Positions 46,772 through 60,200 of a stretch of 64,000 nucleotides of DNA are shown piece by piece (the stretch's first letter is position 1; every line of letters starts with the position of its first letter). The stretch covers positions 558,001 to 622,000 of the forward strand of contig VXAZ01004549.1 of NCBI GenBank assembly GCA_013399875.1, given 5' to 3'. The stretch is from Gymnorhina tibicen (lineage: Eukaryota; Chordata; Aves; Passeriformes; Artamidae). The notes under the pieces were generated by a model. That model was not told the origin of the DNA. It saw nothing but the letters and a program-made list of their open reading frames with translations, and did no database searches. Made by a program: the position numbers and the translations under genes.

Positions 46772-49700
46772 ATAGAGAAGCTCAGATACCCGTTTGGGGA
46801 CTGTCTTTGAGTTGTACCGCAGACATCTCGTCCAACGTCTTTTTATTTCAAATAAGAGATGAAGAGGAAAAGAAAGGGGATTGTGTTTTTCTTTAAGCTT
46901 CACACTGTGACTCATTAGCACACAGCTAGGCATTGCCCCAGCACCCTATGCTGACAAGGCTCAATATCCCAGCACATCACAGAGAGAGAACTAGTTGTTT
47001 AGGCTTGATTTAACTACTGCTTTATCCCATAGCCAGCTTTAGTGTTCTATATTTATTCTGTTTTAAAGGAAAGAGCATTTAATATCCCAATGTACCTTTT
47101 ATTGCTGGGTTATGGCAGGAGCCAGTCAATGAATAACCATAGCTTTTGGAATATGCCAGGAAGTATTGCTGTGAAATAGTCATGCAGGCAATTGGACAAG
47201 AAATGCAACAAAAGAGTGAAATTCTAGGATGACAGTCAAATCCACTCTGTTATTATGTTGTTTATACCAAAGCCCATGGCTCTGCTATTGTTAAGGGTCT
47301 TGTCAGATTTTCCATTATATGTTCTTATTTTCAGGGATTTGTTTGTCACAGTGATTCACTTCAGGCAGAGTGAAAACATTAGGAGACTGAAATTTGGCCA
47401 AAGGCAAAGAGCACTGTTTATAGCTGACAGAGTTGCAGTTGGACCAACTCTCTGCTTTACCAGTGTCAAAAAATAAATGGAGATCTAATCATGTGTTCCT
47501 ATAAAACGAAACACTGATAAGAACAGAAATTTAATTCTTTTTTTTACAGTATCAGAACCTATTAAGAGCTAAAATATTGGTGAACAAGACAAAATCTAGT
47601 CAGAGAAACATGGCCATTCATCCATCCATCCATCACAGTCATTTTCATTCATCCCCAGCTCAGAATTACAGGGTAAGAGCAAGAGTACTTTGACATCTGT
47701 ATCCACGTGGTCAGACTCTGCCTGCACACACAGGCTGAATTCAGTACACTTTGAACTCATCTAAGTATTTATTTCTATGTCCTCTGAAGAAGCAACAGCC
47801 TTCTTCTGGTAAAATGGACAGTCCTAAGATGTAAACAGAGATCCAAATACCCACAAGCTTTGGATAGGGTTACACTTTGGTTCACGTATCATAGCTCATA
47901 TGAATGAAACCAGAAGGACCCATGAAGCTACTCCATACAAAAGCGGCATGATTCAAGCATTCCCTAGGTAGACCTTAAGATAATAATTCTCTAAATTTTT
48001 TAATTAACTCTCTCATTAAAAGATTAGTAATAAACTATGAATAAACACAGATGTATGTTTTGCCTAATTTTTAATAACCATTGAAGAAAAATTTTGAAGA
48101 AAACTCATATTTTCACTTTTGCAGAGAAACTCTTCCAATACTCTCATCATCTGATTCACAACAAGAAAATGCAGAAATGTTTCTTGATGCAATCAACATT
48201 TGATTCAAGTTTATTCAAACATAAAAAATGAGACATTTAGATGTATAAAGAACAAACAGCTTTATAAAATAATGCACATTTCTGAATACCTTCTTAATTT
48301 CAGAGAAATCTATGTAAGCTTAAAAGCCACAGATAATTGGATTTAAATAGCTTACCAGGATTTCTTTACTTATGTATATACATGGTATTCTTGCCAGCAG
48401 GGAAAAGAATTTAACATAGGGCTGACAGCAAGGAATGCCAGGTTCATTTTCTGGCTGTGTGTTCACTGCCTGTGTGATCCCAAAGAAGATGCCCTTCTGT
48501 CCTTCTATAGAATGGTGTCATGCGATGTTCAGAGACAACAGGCAACAAATTCAGCCTTTTAGAGAGAAAAAAAGATGAAGCAAGGATAGCTTCTAACATG
48601 GAAGGACTTATTCTCCACTTTGCTCTGTAAATTAAGTGACACTATTAACTCTTGGGGGGATACGCAGAATTGTTTAAGTTCTGAAAAGTACATGTCTTTA
48701 GTCAGCAAGCACATTAAGAAGTATTCACCTGAATATTTTGATTACTGCAAGTATATTCCTGCAGTACTCACAAGACAAGCCATCCCAACGATTCGATAGA
48801 GTGGCAATTCCTCCTGGACAAGCGCAGCAGTATTAGAACACCACAGTCATCCTGTTAGATTTGAAAGCTGTGCAGTTATTTACGTCTTTTCACCTCACCT
48901 CCAAGTTCTAAACCCTAAATCTCCAGTTACTGCAGAGATCTGAAAACACTGGGAGGTCTCATGTATGATGCTAGTAATTTTGGCAGAGCAGCAGGAGACA
49001 CTATAATTGCCTCAGCAAAATTCCTTCATTTATGTGTCTACATCACTGAAGAATCTGCAATTATTTTAAAATGTTTACTGGTGTGTCTTTTAAAATGTAT
49101 TTATAGACATAACATTTTGTGCAGCTTAGAAACTGTAAACTGCACGGGCTATTCATTATTGTTCTGTATGCTACACTTCACTGACACCACAATGTCTCTA
49201 ATGGAAAAGAATCCTTGAACATTTATTGCAACGTGAATTTTAACAGAGTTTCCAGACAACACAGGTACTCTTCTCCAACTGTAAAGAGTCAACATGAGCT
49301 GTTGCATTTCTTGTGGACTACTAGGATAAAATAGAAATTACAAAGCGCATAGGATATATAAACCAAAAAAGTTCTCCAAACTCCTTGGATGATACTTGTC
49401 AGACAAGTCATTGTGCTACAATTGCCTTCTAGTTAATACACAATCTTAATATCCCCATGTTCAGAATAATTAGGAATGGTTCTCTAGGCTGCTCCCTCTT
49501 TAAGTGAAGAAAATTAAACATTTTGATAGCTTTACTGGACTTTGCTGTGCATATTTTCCTTTGTCAGGACAAATTGGAAGTAAATAATATCAGTAGAGCA
49601 TTAAGAAGGATGAAGAAAAATTCATTCACATGAACTCACACGATTGGTTGAATTGATTGAAGAACTTGGCTGAATAGGGGAGTTTCACCATTAATAATTT

Positions 49701-51199
49701 TTCTCACAGCTGAACAATTCTTTGTACAAGTGGAGATTTTTTAAATTATGATTTGAAGCCCCTCTCAAGTAATACACAAATAACTTTAAAAGGGTAGTTC
49801 TTTTTAAATCCCAGAATAAGCCTCAACATTTGAAGTGGGCTGGGGAAAGGAAAAGACTACAGAGTTGCTTTTTGGAGTAAGAAGCAAGATGTACCAGCAA
49901 GATGGCTTAGAAGAAATTGTCACTGTGATTTAAAAGATGCATTTGAAAGCTTATTTCTGGATACATACAGGCAAACCATAGTAGTGAACTTCTATGGGAA
50001 AGAATCATGATTTAGAGTCAACAGCCCTGGAAGTCCTTGTCCACCATCTAAAAGTCAGCAAGAACAGGCTCAGGCGATCTCTAAAAAAGACCAAAGATGA
50101 TCTAGGGACTTTCTTGAAGAAGTGAATATTTGCATCCAACTTAAAATACGAAAGTTTGAAACACTGTGCAACTGATGCAGGAAAAATACAATCATGAATT
50201 CAGAAGTAACTGGGCACATCAGCTAAATTTCAAGGTAAGCTAGTATAAAATCCAGTCTGAAAGTAATGTATTTGTAATGAAATTAAATTGCCAATAATTA
50301 ACACTTTTAAGAGCAGCTGTTACAATAGTCACAGAAGTTAATTTATAATTACTGATTTTTTTTCCAACACATCCTGCCTCATCTAATTCATTTCAGATGA
50401 AATGGAGAACTGTAGAAAGCTATTGCATTGCTACACACAAAACAGACCACTAACTCACCTTCCTACGCTTTTCTGTAAAATCACTTAAGCTTTCTAGTTA
50501 GACTATCCTTCTAAAGCACTTGACTCAAGACTCAACAACCACCTGAAATCTCAACAGAAAATTAAAAACTGTTCATGAATTAAATTGAACAATGATTTTA
50601 TTTTAACTTTAAATGAAATTAAGAGCAAAATGACCGAGAACGAGCAAAGCAGCCAACTTCAAGTGTAGCCACTTTCCCTTTAGAGTACTTCTAAGTAGTT
50701 GGATTGTACTGAAGGCTTCTATTGAAAACTGAAGTACAATAAAGGGAACAATTCCAGAATAATTGCCATTAACATTCTAAAGCTGTAATCAATTAAGAAG
50801 CAGTGAAGATATTTAGCCAATCTCACTCAGGAATCAACACAAAATTCAAAATATGAGTAATATTAAATTCTGAGGTGTATTTAGCACATCATTTTCTCGA
50901 TAGCAATACTGAGGGCAGTGATTAAAAACACAGAGGAGTGCAGGAGCGAGTCTTGCACACACACACACACACACACCCCCCCATCTCTAAACCCATTTCT
51001 TCTGCTGCAGGGGAGCAGCTCTGCAATGCACTGCACTGCAGGGAAGAGACAGCCCTAGAAATGAGATAGCCATTAAAGAGGAGGATTACTGCAAGTGCTG
51101 GGGAGCCCTCCAGTGGGACACAGTTATCATAGCGATTTCTCTGTTTCTTCAGTGCCTCTGGCTCCAACTTTGAGGAAAGTACATTGATATTTGCCACAC
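46772..51199. other. AT-rich DNA with simple repeats only
   Basis: No gene recognised. It contains a short (ATCC)n run near 47614-47633 and a CA microsatellite at 50956-50976. Open frames lack family resemblance. Confidence 0.55.
50956..50976. repeat. (CA)n microsatellite
   Basis: Ten to eleven ca units followed directly by a run of C. Confidence 0.95.
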
Positions 51200-51202
51200 A
51201 GA

Positions 51203-52015
51203 TCACAGAATCTGCTGAGTTGGAAGGGACCCATAAGGATCACTGAGTCCAGCTCCCAGCCCTGCACAGCACCATCCCGAAGAGTCTCACCATGTGCCCA
51301 AGAGCACAGTCCAAATGCTTCTTGAACTCTGTCAGGCTTGGTGCTGTGACTTCCCTGGGGAGCCTGTTCCAGTGCCCAGCCACCATCTCAGTGAAGAGCC
51401 TTTTCCTAATATCCAACCTAAACCTCCCCTGTCACAACTTCAGGCCACCACTCCCTTGGGTCCAGTCACTGGTCACTCTTCTCAGAGAGCAGAGATCAGT
51501 TACCTTGGCTGCTCCTCATACGGCTTTCTTTTGAGGCAGGAGGCACAACAAAGGAGGGCATAACATCCTTGTGGCCCTCCTTTGGATGTTCTCCAATAGT
51601 TTCATGTCTTTCTTAGATTGTGGTGCCCAAAACTGCCCCTAGCACTCGAGGTGAGGCTGCCCCAGTGCAGAGCAGAGCAGGACAATGCCCTCCCTTGCCC
51701 CGCTGGTGATGCTGTGCCTGATGCCCCCCAGGACAGGGTTGGCCCTCCTGGCTGCCAGGGCACTGCTGACTCATGTTCAACTCGCCATCGACCCCCAGGT
51801 CCCTTTCTGCAGCGCTGCTTTCCAGCATCTCATTCCCCAGTCTGTCCCTACATCCGGGGTTGCCCCATCCCAGGTGCAGAATCTGGCACTTTCCCTTGTT
51901 GAACTTCATATGGTTGGTGATTGCCCAGCCCTCCGATTTTTTGAGGTCACTCTGCAGGGCCTCTCTCCCCTGGAGGGAGTCACAGCTCCTCCCAGTTTTG
52001 TATCATCTACAAATG
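51203..52015 (-). mobile_element. CR1 LINE fragment with reverse-transcriptase remnants
   Basis: A minus-strand CR1 whose 3' end is at about 51203 (gatcacagaatctgctgagt on the plus strand). Minus-strand translation at 51613-51909 gives the ORF2 stretch MKFNKGKCQILHLG and a following AERDLGVDGELNMSQQC. Upstream in another frame is FVDDTKLGG (about 51987-52013), which is the RT catalytic box where CR1 usually has F/Y-A-D-D. A frameshift lies near 51970, and the element is 5'-truncated just beyond the box. It is therefore inactive. It is one of the longest CR1 pieces in the window. Confidence 0.92.
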
Positions 52016-55000
52016 AACTCCCTGGGGAGCCAATCTTATCTGGAACAATAAACACCTTGTTCCAAATCACACCAGGGAATTGTACAGCACATGTAGAAAC
52101 CATGAAGCAAACCCACCCCTTTACTCTACAGCTGTAAGCCTGACCAGGAGGAACACAGCTCAAGTTCAAGTCCTTGGTCTGCCATGGGGTTAAGCCAATC
52201 ACTGTGTGATCTGCTGCGGGGTTAGGCCAGAACACCCCCTCTATGCTGAAGGACAGACAAGAAGCTGCACAGGAGAGTTTTTAAAAATAAATTCACTCGC
52301 AGCAGGCTGCATACGTGTATAACTACGTAAGTACTACAGAAGTTTCAAAGCACTGCCAGCCAGCTCTCCTCTGGTTCATTTCAGAGTCCTCGCCTCATTT
52401 CTTAATAACTACTGCTGCATTTCTCAGGAAAGGCCATTAACTGTAATGAGTCAGAACAGCATCAGAGAAAATAAGAACTTTTTTGTTAGAAGTGCCTGTG
52501 GATTAATGCCAACATTGATCAGCATTGATCAAAGCATGGATCAGCTCTTATCCTTCTTGTGTCAGGGCACTTAATGAAGCCTAAATTGAGATCCTAAGCC
52601 ACAAGGGAGCTCTCCAGCAACAAGGGAGGTCTTCACAAGAAATACCAAGGGACTGTTCCAGACAGCTGGCATTACCAGGTAAATTTACAGTGTCCATAGC
52701 CCAAGGGAGGAGTGCTCCTATGAGGATACTTTATCTCAGAGCAAATTTCATACTTCTGACTGCTCAATCTGTTCCCACTCAATTTTGCCTCATGCTGACT
52801 TGGGAAGGGGGTTTGTGTCTAAATATCCAAGGACAAACTAGGTCAAAGAAACAGAATTTGAGATTGTTTGCTTTTCAGGTGTTGGGAGACATACAGTGTT
52901 CCTAAAATTTTCGCCTATAATTCCACAGATTTCAGTTTGATCTCCAGGCTCTTTAGTCACTTCAGAATATAAACCTTTCCACTAGTGTACATCACAAAAC
53001 TTTTAGTGCTCAGCCCTCATGCAGACATCCTCTTGACTTCAACATAAAGTACCAGTACATTCAAGTGGCAACAGAAGAAAACGTCTGTTGTTGTAGTTTA
53101 AATTGCATGGTTTACAAAGTAGAAAAGCATGTTAAATTATTCCTTAATGCTATATTTCTAAAATGCAAAAACTATGAAGAAACTAGGCCTGTCTCAATTT
53201 GCAATTTTTTGTAAAGCACTGAAAATGTTGTTAAATTCTCAGAGCAAAGAGGCAGAACACCGGTGTTTCAAAAAGAAGGCAAAGACTAATTACTAAGAAG
53301 TCAGAGGAAAAATACGGTTTTGTTCTGCACTTTCATTATTTTCCATTCAGCAAGAACTAGAACTGATTGTACTTAAATATTTCATTAAGGCTTGAATTTT
53401 CAAAGGTTGAAACAAGCTGCTCAGTGCTTAAATGCTCACAATACAGGAAAAATAAAATAGTGTGATCAGTATAATTATAGAGAAAGAATAAAGAAGCTTT
53501 TCTTTCACTGATGTCAATAAAATCTAACTTGTGCAAAATGAATGGTTACATCAGCATTGTATCAATTTACTAATATTAAATTAGAATACATTAAAAATCA
53601 TATTTATACAATTATCTCTTCTAAACTAAACCAAATCCCAAAGAACTACAAAAAACCACCCCAATTTATAGAAGAAAAAAAGAGCCTTACTTCACTTTAT
53701 AACATGAAGTTTCTCTTTCTTATCATATTCTCTCCACATGCCCACAACAACATTACGGCCCATAGCTTTAGTTTACAGAATAATTAATAGCTATTATTGG
53801 ATGGCTATGCTGCACAGCTTCCCACTTTTACTCTAATAGAAGAGTACTCTAATATAGAGAGTAAACTTTTGTAACAAAATATTATATTCTAATAGAAGAG
53901 TATTTAAAACAGGAATTAAGGTAAATATACGCATTTTTTTAAAGACGAGATCACACTGACTAGTTAATTTTCACTTTAATCTCACAATAAAAAGTGTCTG
54001 ATTCATTTTATAGGGTAACCTCTCTGCTTGAGGGGGAGGGGAATTAAGACAGCCCTGTTCTGCTCTCAGACTCAGCAGGGAATGAGCATGTACACACTGT
54101 ATCCCTGGGGCAAAATCCATCATTGAACTGTGGCTAAAAATTAAAAACATTTAACTTCATTACACTACTGAACACACCTCTCATGTGGGTGTGATCAAGG
54201 AAGGGAGATGGGGCAGAAAGGGGCTTGGGCCTTTAAGGACCAACCTGGCATTTCATCACCTCTGCTTCCAAAATTTGGAAGGACCTGGTGAAATCATGTT
54301 GTGACATGATCCTGAATGATATTTTGACTTTACCTGTTGTGGGGTCTGTACATAGAGCTGTCCTGCCCCTACAAAACACAGTTAACAGAAGGAAGTAGTT
54401 CACCACACACTTGAGGTTCAGACTGCCTGCTGCAAACAGAGAGAACTACCCACACTGAAACATTTCTCACGCTTAGTGGAGAAGCAAGGACCTAGGTCAG
54501 GTACGTATTTAAGTTTTATAAACTATTTACATGAAAAAAAGCATTAAAGTATGAACTTTAAAAAAAAAGTTTCTAGACACTAATATAATCTATCCAAAAG
54601 TCACCGTTTTTTTGGCAAATAGAACAGTTTTGCCAGAGTTCATGTAATTAAGACTTAAATTTGAATGGTTTGCAGCATTATTTTTAAAATGTTTTCCAGC
54701 AAAGACAAAAATAATTTTGCTTGATAATTTTGCTTGGTTTTGTTGGTTCTCTTAGAAGAAAAAAATCCCCATCTTTATGTTTCAAACTTAACAAAATATG
54801 CCACAAACCCCACAACGGTGTGTTGAATAATGAGGTCATCTGACATCTGACAAAGCACAGCATTGCCTCATCATCAGGAAATCTGATCAGGACTGTTAGA
54901 AGGAGTTAACTCACTTGCACACTGCACAGTCACAGCATATGTTGCCTCAATACTTCACTGCTTTATTAATATTAAGATGCAGTTCTGTTTGTACAAGCAT

Positions 55001-56198
55001 TTGGAGGAGTTCATTTGGATGAACTGCTTGCTCTCAGAAAGTGCTCTGTGGTAGATGAGATTATTCCCAATCTTGAATATGCCAGCTTTCCAACTTTTAT
55101 TGGATATACACAGTAATACAATATATGCTACAGTGATTCTGATAACAATTTAATTCCAGATCAGGGTCAGGCAGAAGCAGGAGAAAAGCTGCAGGGAATC
55201 AAGTTCTGGGAGTGCATGAAGCCATGATTAGGGCATAACTCATGTGGAAAAAGCTTGGAGTTGATCTGTACTCTTATTTTATCTGTGACCTGCTCCAACC
55301 CCAACAGAATAATTTAGTCCAAAAGTTCACTTGGAGTCCTCTCATTTCAAAATCAGCAGCAAAACAAGAAAGAAATGCACACCTGAGGGACTGTCAGTCG
55401 GTTAACCTGCTTTTGCTATACTCAGTTCAGTGGAGTGATAGTAATTTACACCAGCTGAGAATCTGCCCTGGTGTGTTTCATTTACTCTTGAAGTCCTTTA
55501 AAAAACATACCAAATTCACCTAGTAATTTTGTCCAAACTTTTGAGGTCACACCTACCTACTTCTGAGCCAGATTCTCTCTGAGTCAGAATGGGAATGATA
55601 CAGTTTCTCTGCATGGAAAGAAATCGATTCTTCCTAATTTACAAAGATTTCAGTGAACAAAGTGGTGATTCCATGTACTGTGATGTCTCATAAATGAATA
55701 TAACAGCAGAATCAGGTTTGTTGCTGGCTATTCCATAGGAAGCTATCATCCCTACTAACAATATGTTAATATGATTCATTAAGGACTAGAAAGCAGAAGA
55801 AAGATCAAGTTCATGGCAGGTTTTCAACACAAAGATCACAAATGCATATTTGCATCCCAGGAGATAAAGAAATTAATCAGAAGGTAGCACGCTACAGTCC
55901 AGGAAAAGCTACTGCAAGAAAAGCAGTTATATGACCACATTCAGCAATTCAAAACCAGCTTAAAAGTAGTAAAAATTTATTCTAATAAGACATCCATGGA
56001 AACATATTTTCCTATTGAAAGGCAAGGAGGCAAGAAGGAAAAGAGGATAATAAAAAATCACAAGCTTAGAAACTTACACAAGCTCAGTCTCAGTGAGACT
56101 GACAAATAGAATTCTCTCTATATTGTTAAAATACATTAAAAGTAATTTGGAATTTTCAGAAAAAAATAGGAAATTATCTTTGGTCTAGAGATAATGAC
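52016..56198. other. DNA with small local duplications and no gene
   Basis: No gene recognised. A 32-bp-offset repeat (ctgccatggggttaagcca at 52179-52197, and ctgctgcggggttaggcca at 52211-52229) lies just beyond the CR1 5' end. The 15-mer tctaatagaagagta occurs at 53832-53846 and again at 53888-53902. The rest is AT-rich with chance-length frames. Confidence 0.5.
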
Positions 56199-56540
56199 TT
56201 AGTTAAATGAACCTACTGAAAAGCTTTCTGTCAAAAAAAAATCAACGATTTTGCATTTTGCGTCACTTGTAATGAATGGCATTTTACTGCTTAAATCACA
56301 TTCCTCACAAAACAAATAATCATCAGTGTATCGAAGGCAGGAAAAATCTCTCATAGTGACTGAAACATCTTTAAACTGCAAAAGATTCTGGAGAGAGGTA
56401 AGAAGAGTCACACACTGCTCCATACCCTGCTGTAATTCCCCTGGATATGGATTAGCAGGACCTCTTGAATCAAGGTCAGTGTCTTCTAATGGAGTCAACT
56501 GAGCGATTTCACCTTCAGCAAATGCATCCAAAGCCTATGC
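56199..56540 (-). pseudogene. Coding-like fragment of unknown origin, possible exon or retrocopy
   Basis: Read on the minus strand, an open stretch begins after a TAG at about 56535 with ALDAFAEGEIAQLTPLED and continues about 110 codons to a TAA at about 56199. The composition is well balanced, with many acidic residues and Cys, for example GELQQGMEQCVTLLTSLQNL and CLRYTDDYLFCEECDLSS. This looks more like real protein than other frames of this length here. I do not recognise the family. Its upstream edge coincides with an old CR1 (56541-56768). It could be an exon (the 5' bases gggcatag end in AG), a 5'-truncated retrocopy or chance. An AATAAA occurs on the minus strand near 55976-55981. Confidence 0.3.
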
Positions 56541-56768
56541 CCTTCTGAAGGCCAGGAACCTTCTTCTCATGTCCAACCTAGCTTTACCGTGGGACAGTGA
56601 ATACATCTGAATCACCTTTTACCATTCTTTTCTAACTCTTGTTTCCTAGCTTTTACCCTGGATATATTTTTACTATGCAATCAGACCTTCTCTTGCTGAC
56701 TGAACAAGCCTGTTTAACTTGTTCTGAAAGAGTGATTCTCCATTTCCTGGTCATCCTACCACCACTTT
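56541..56768 (-). mobile_element. Old CR1-like fragment
   Basis: Diverged text on the plus strand matches the reverse complement of a CR1 3' region: cttcttctcatgtccaacct, then later gaccttctcttgctgactga and gtgattctccatttcctgg. The tail is absent and many positions have drifted, so this is an ancient piece. It abuts the coding-like fragment at 56199-56540. Confidence 0.5.
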
Positions 56769-58034
56769 CCTACAAGTTTTTGTGTTTTGAAATAATTTGA
56801 ACTCACAGAGTTTATATGAGAGTAAATCTGTAGTAAAAAAGAATTGGCTGTGGTCTAAGGGATAAACTTAAGGGTACCTGTGTGCTCTGGACTATATTTG
56901 TTGCTTATAAGGGGGAAAATAACACTGGGTTAATAACTTGGCCTCCCCAGTCTCATTGCTTTCCCTCGTTCCCTCTCAAAATGCTTTATTATTAATTGCA
57001 AAGAGCATATCACAACAAAATTGAAATGCAGGAACTTGTCTGTGCCAAGAAAAAAAACCCTCTTCCTAACCTCAAGGACATTTTGCCATTAGGAAAAGCC
57101 TCAGATAAAACTAAAAATAAATGCGTGGACTCAGCTTACAAGATTTTCTCTCTACAGCTTCTCCTCACTGCCAAACCACAAAACCCAGACAAGGGCAAGA
57201 GAGCCTTGGGTGCCCTATTTCTTCCCCCCGAAGGTTATGATTGCTTACATATTAGGTTATGCTTCAAGAATTTACAGTGTAGAGTGATAAACTCATTACT
57301 ATGTTATTTCTGCCTAGCTTCATTTTTTCAGTTATTCCTAGGTTTAAATGGAAATGTATATCAATGCACATAATTTTAGAATTTTTCGGACTGATCCCTG
57401 AAGCCTTATAATTTTATTTGTGCAAACAGGTATGTGAAATGGCCTCAGCTGCTACAGTCAGTCTCCAGTCTCCTTATTTTTCTTGTCTTTTAGAAGATTG
57501 AACTAAACTTTGCAGAAACTGCCCAAAAGACATGAATCATCCCTGTTGCTAACCTGGGCTCCACTGCTAGATCAAAATTTGCCATGTGAAAAAGGCAATT
57601 TCAAAAGCAGAGGCAAACTATGGCAAGGAGGCTTTACTGAATTCTTTGGTATTTTCATAGGCTGAAGGACTGAGATTTTCACTAGTCTTGGGCTAAATCT
57701 CCCCTATTTATTCCTACCAGTATATGACAGTACAGCCTAGATTCATCCAGCTGAAAAAAATTACCATCCTTATCAGTCCCCTCCCCAGCGAGCTGCAAAA
57801 ACCAGATGTGGTAGGATAAAGACACTAATTTGCACATTAGTGGCAATGACCAAGGAGATACAGACCACTTACATCAACTTTGACAGCCTTACTGCGCAAC
57901 AGGTAACAGCTCTAGACTGAGAAAACACTGCACATTTTATCAGGTAAAGTAATCTGCTGGCTGAAGTAGGGGCAGTACGGCCTGATAAGGTCAGTTCTTA
58001 GTCAGCACAGGCATCTTGATTATTTCTTGGTGAG
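56769..58034. other. DNA with no recognised feature
   Basis: A 125-codon plus-strand frame at 56996-57373 shows no domain. No repeat is named. Confidence 0.5.
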
Positions 58035-58037
58035 TAT

Positions 58038-58350
58038 TTCGGAATCATACTCTAATTTAGGTTGAAAGGGACCTAAGGGGGTCATCTGGTCTGACCACGC
58101 AACAGGGGAAACTTTGCCATTAGATAAAGTAGCTCAGGGCCTTATCCAATTGAGTTCAGAGTGTTTTCAAACATCTTCCACACATTCTTGAGGCAACCTC
58201 TTCCAATATCTGATTGCCTATGATTTTTTTTCCCTAATATCAATTAAGATTTTCCTTGATGCAGCTTGTGTCCATTGCCCCCTATCCCTTACCTGTATAC
58301 TACTTAAAGGACACTGGTTCCACCTTGACTATAGAAGGAAAAAATCCTTC
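58038..58350 (-). mobile_element. Old CR1 LINE 3' end
   Basis: The plus strand starts with ggttgaaagggacctaaggg and gggtcatctggtctgacc, the reverse complement of a CR1 3' end. It continues through ccaatatctgattgcctatg and cagcttgtgtccattgcccc. Several insertions and substitutions mark it as old. It is non-coding. Confidence 0.8.
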
Positions 58351-60047
58351 TCCCATTGGATAGCTGAAAACATCCATTTTTGCACAGAAAACAGATGGGG
58401 GTAAAGGCAAACATCACCACTTTAACAGTTGTGATAGTTCAGAATACTGAGAGATTCTGTTACCTAAGAACTGAAAAAGACAGGTTCAACTCATGAATAA
58501 AAATGTGTGTTGGTGATTGCTAATTTAACATCAGTAAGATTGACCTTCTCAAGAATGGGAAAATGACCTGTTGAGATAGGAAGCCCTGTAAAAAGTGTTT
58601 TATAAATGGATTTTCTGGTTTAGTCCTGCTACCTTGCTCTCTGTCAACCCCAAAATGATATTTCCATTGCATAAAAAGTGGAAAATAATGAAAAAGATTT
58701 AAATGATTCATTAAACTTTGGCATGCACATTATTGAGATAAAGCTCATTCTCTCATTTCAGGCAAGCCTTAATGAACTGAAAATTTTTCCCCTGAAGCAA
58801 CAGTGATTGGATATTGATTTAGAAAACGTAAAGGGATATGATTAAAAAACAAACTACATCAGAATGAAATTACAACAATGTGGAATCTCATTGCATGATG
58901 AAATGTAATCATACTATATACACTACACAGCATGGGAAGAAAAAAAATTGCACAGTTCTTTATCTCAGAGGAAGCAAAGTAGAGGTAGAAAAGTCATCAT
59001 TCATTGTAGAACAGGCAAAATTCATCCCTGGAGTGAGCTACCTGAGCTTTTTCTCAGTCTCCACAAGGATTTTATTAAGCCTTCTATTTCATTCTTTCAA
59101 ACTTCTCTTTGTTTTTCTCTTGCATAAAGGATGCAGGAAAAACTCAATTTTTTTTTTTTAAACAAGCATTATTCTAAAGCTTCTGCCACACCAAGAGTGA
59201 AAACATTCAGTGTGTTTTGTGTGGCTTGAATATGACTTCTGCATCCATTTACAGATGGCTGGTTAAATGCATAAGGACTGTTAATTGGAAAATACCCTTA
59301 ACTTATGCTGGTAATTTGGTTTTAAGGAAATATGTAAATCGAGCCGAAGTGACATGCAAATCTAAAAGAATTTAATTTCATTTTCCTATCCGATTTCAGC
59401 TCACCTCTCTTTAATGTCCCCTCTCCCTCAGGATACCTCAGTATTTCAGCAGACATGAGGTTTTATGCCATGTTGACCCCATCCCAAACATAACCCTCAT
59501 TTTATAACAACATCCCAGAGTTAAATCTGCCTTACCAGAACATGACTCCACACCCCTGCAAAACTTGCAAAATCCACTAATAAATCAATCACTTCAGATA
59601 CTGGTATCCGTAAACTTAATCCCAACCCTGACTGTTAAACTATTACACTGGTTATTGTCCATCCCAGGTATAACGAAAGAGGTTGTATACCCCCTATTCT
59701 GGCATTCTGAATAGATCGAACTTCCAGTCCACCATGGTCCCAAGAGGGAGTGAGTGCCTCAGCTGGATAGGTCCTTTCCTACTCTTCATGCAATAGGTGT
59801 GTTTCCTCCTTCCTTCACCCTACAGAGAAGACTCACACCTTTCCCTGTTTAAAAAAAAAATGAAGTGTACACATACATCTATATTATTAAGAAGCTGGAA
59901 TTTGTGTGCACATTTAAACATATGTACAAAGGTGAAGCCTACATTCCTGTGAAGAAGGAAGGTCTGGGGACTCATCTGAAACTCTGAAGTCTAAAGTCTC
60001 ACACCTTCAGTGCAGCCAGAGGAGCCCCTGTCCATTTTCCTTTTCCC
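58351..60047. other. AT-rich DNA with no recognised feature
   Basis: No gene or repeat named. Only short open frames. Confidence 0.5.
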
Positions 60048-60049
60048 TG

Positions 60050-60200
60050 CCCCATTCCTGGAAGTGTTCAAGGCCAGGCTGGATGGGATTTTGAGCATCC
60101 TGGTCTAGTGGAAGGTGTCCCCACTCGTGGCAGGGGGGTTGGATCTAGAGCATCTTTAAGGTCCCTTCCACCCCAAACCATTCTATGATTCTATATCTTC
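60050..60200 (+). mobile_element. CR1 LINE 3' end, short and well preserved
   Basis: The canonical CR1 end reads on the plus strand: cctggaagtgttcaaggcca, then atgggattttgagcatcctg, then ggtcccttccaccccaaacc. It finishes with attctatgattctat. It is strongly 5'-truncated and has few differences from the consensus I recall, so it is probably one of the younger copies here. Confidence 0.93.

Noticed and set aside
51613..52137. Frames of 92-150 codons on the plus strand
   Set aside because: They are antisense to the CR1 ORF2 remnant on the minus strand.
56996..57373. 125-codon plus-strand frame
   Set aside because: No domain and no splice or promoter context. Consistent with chance.
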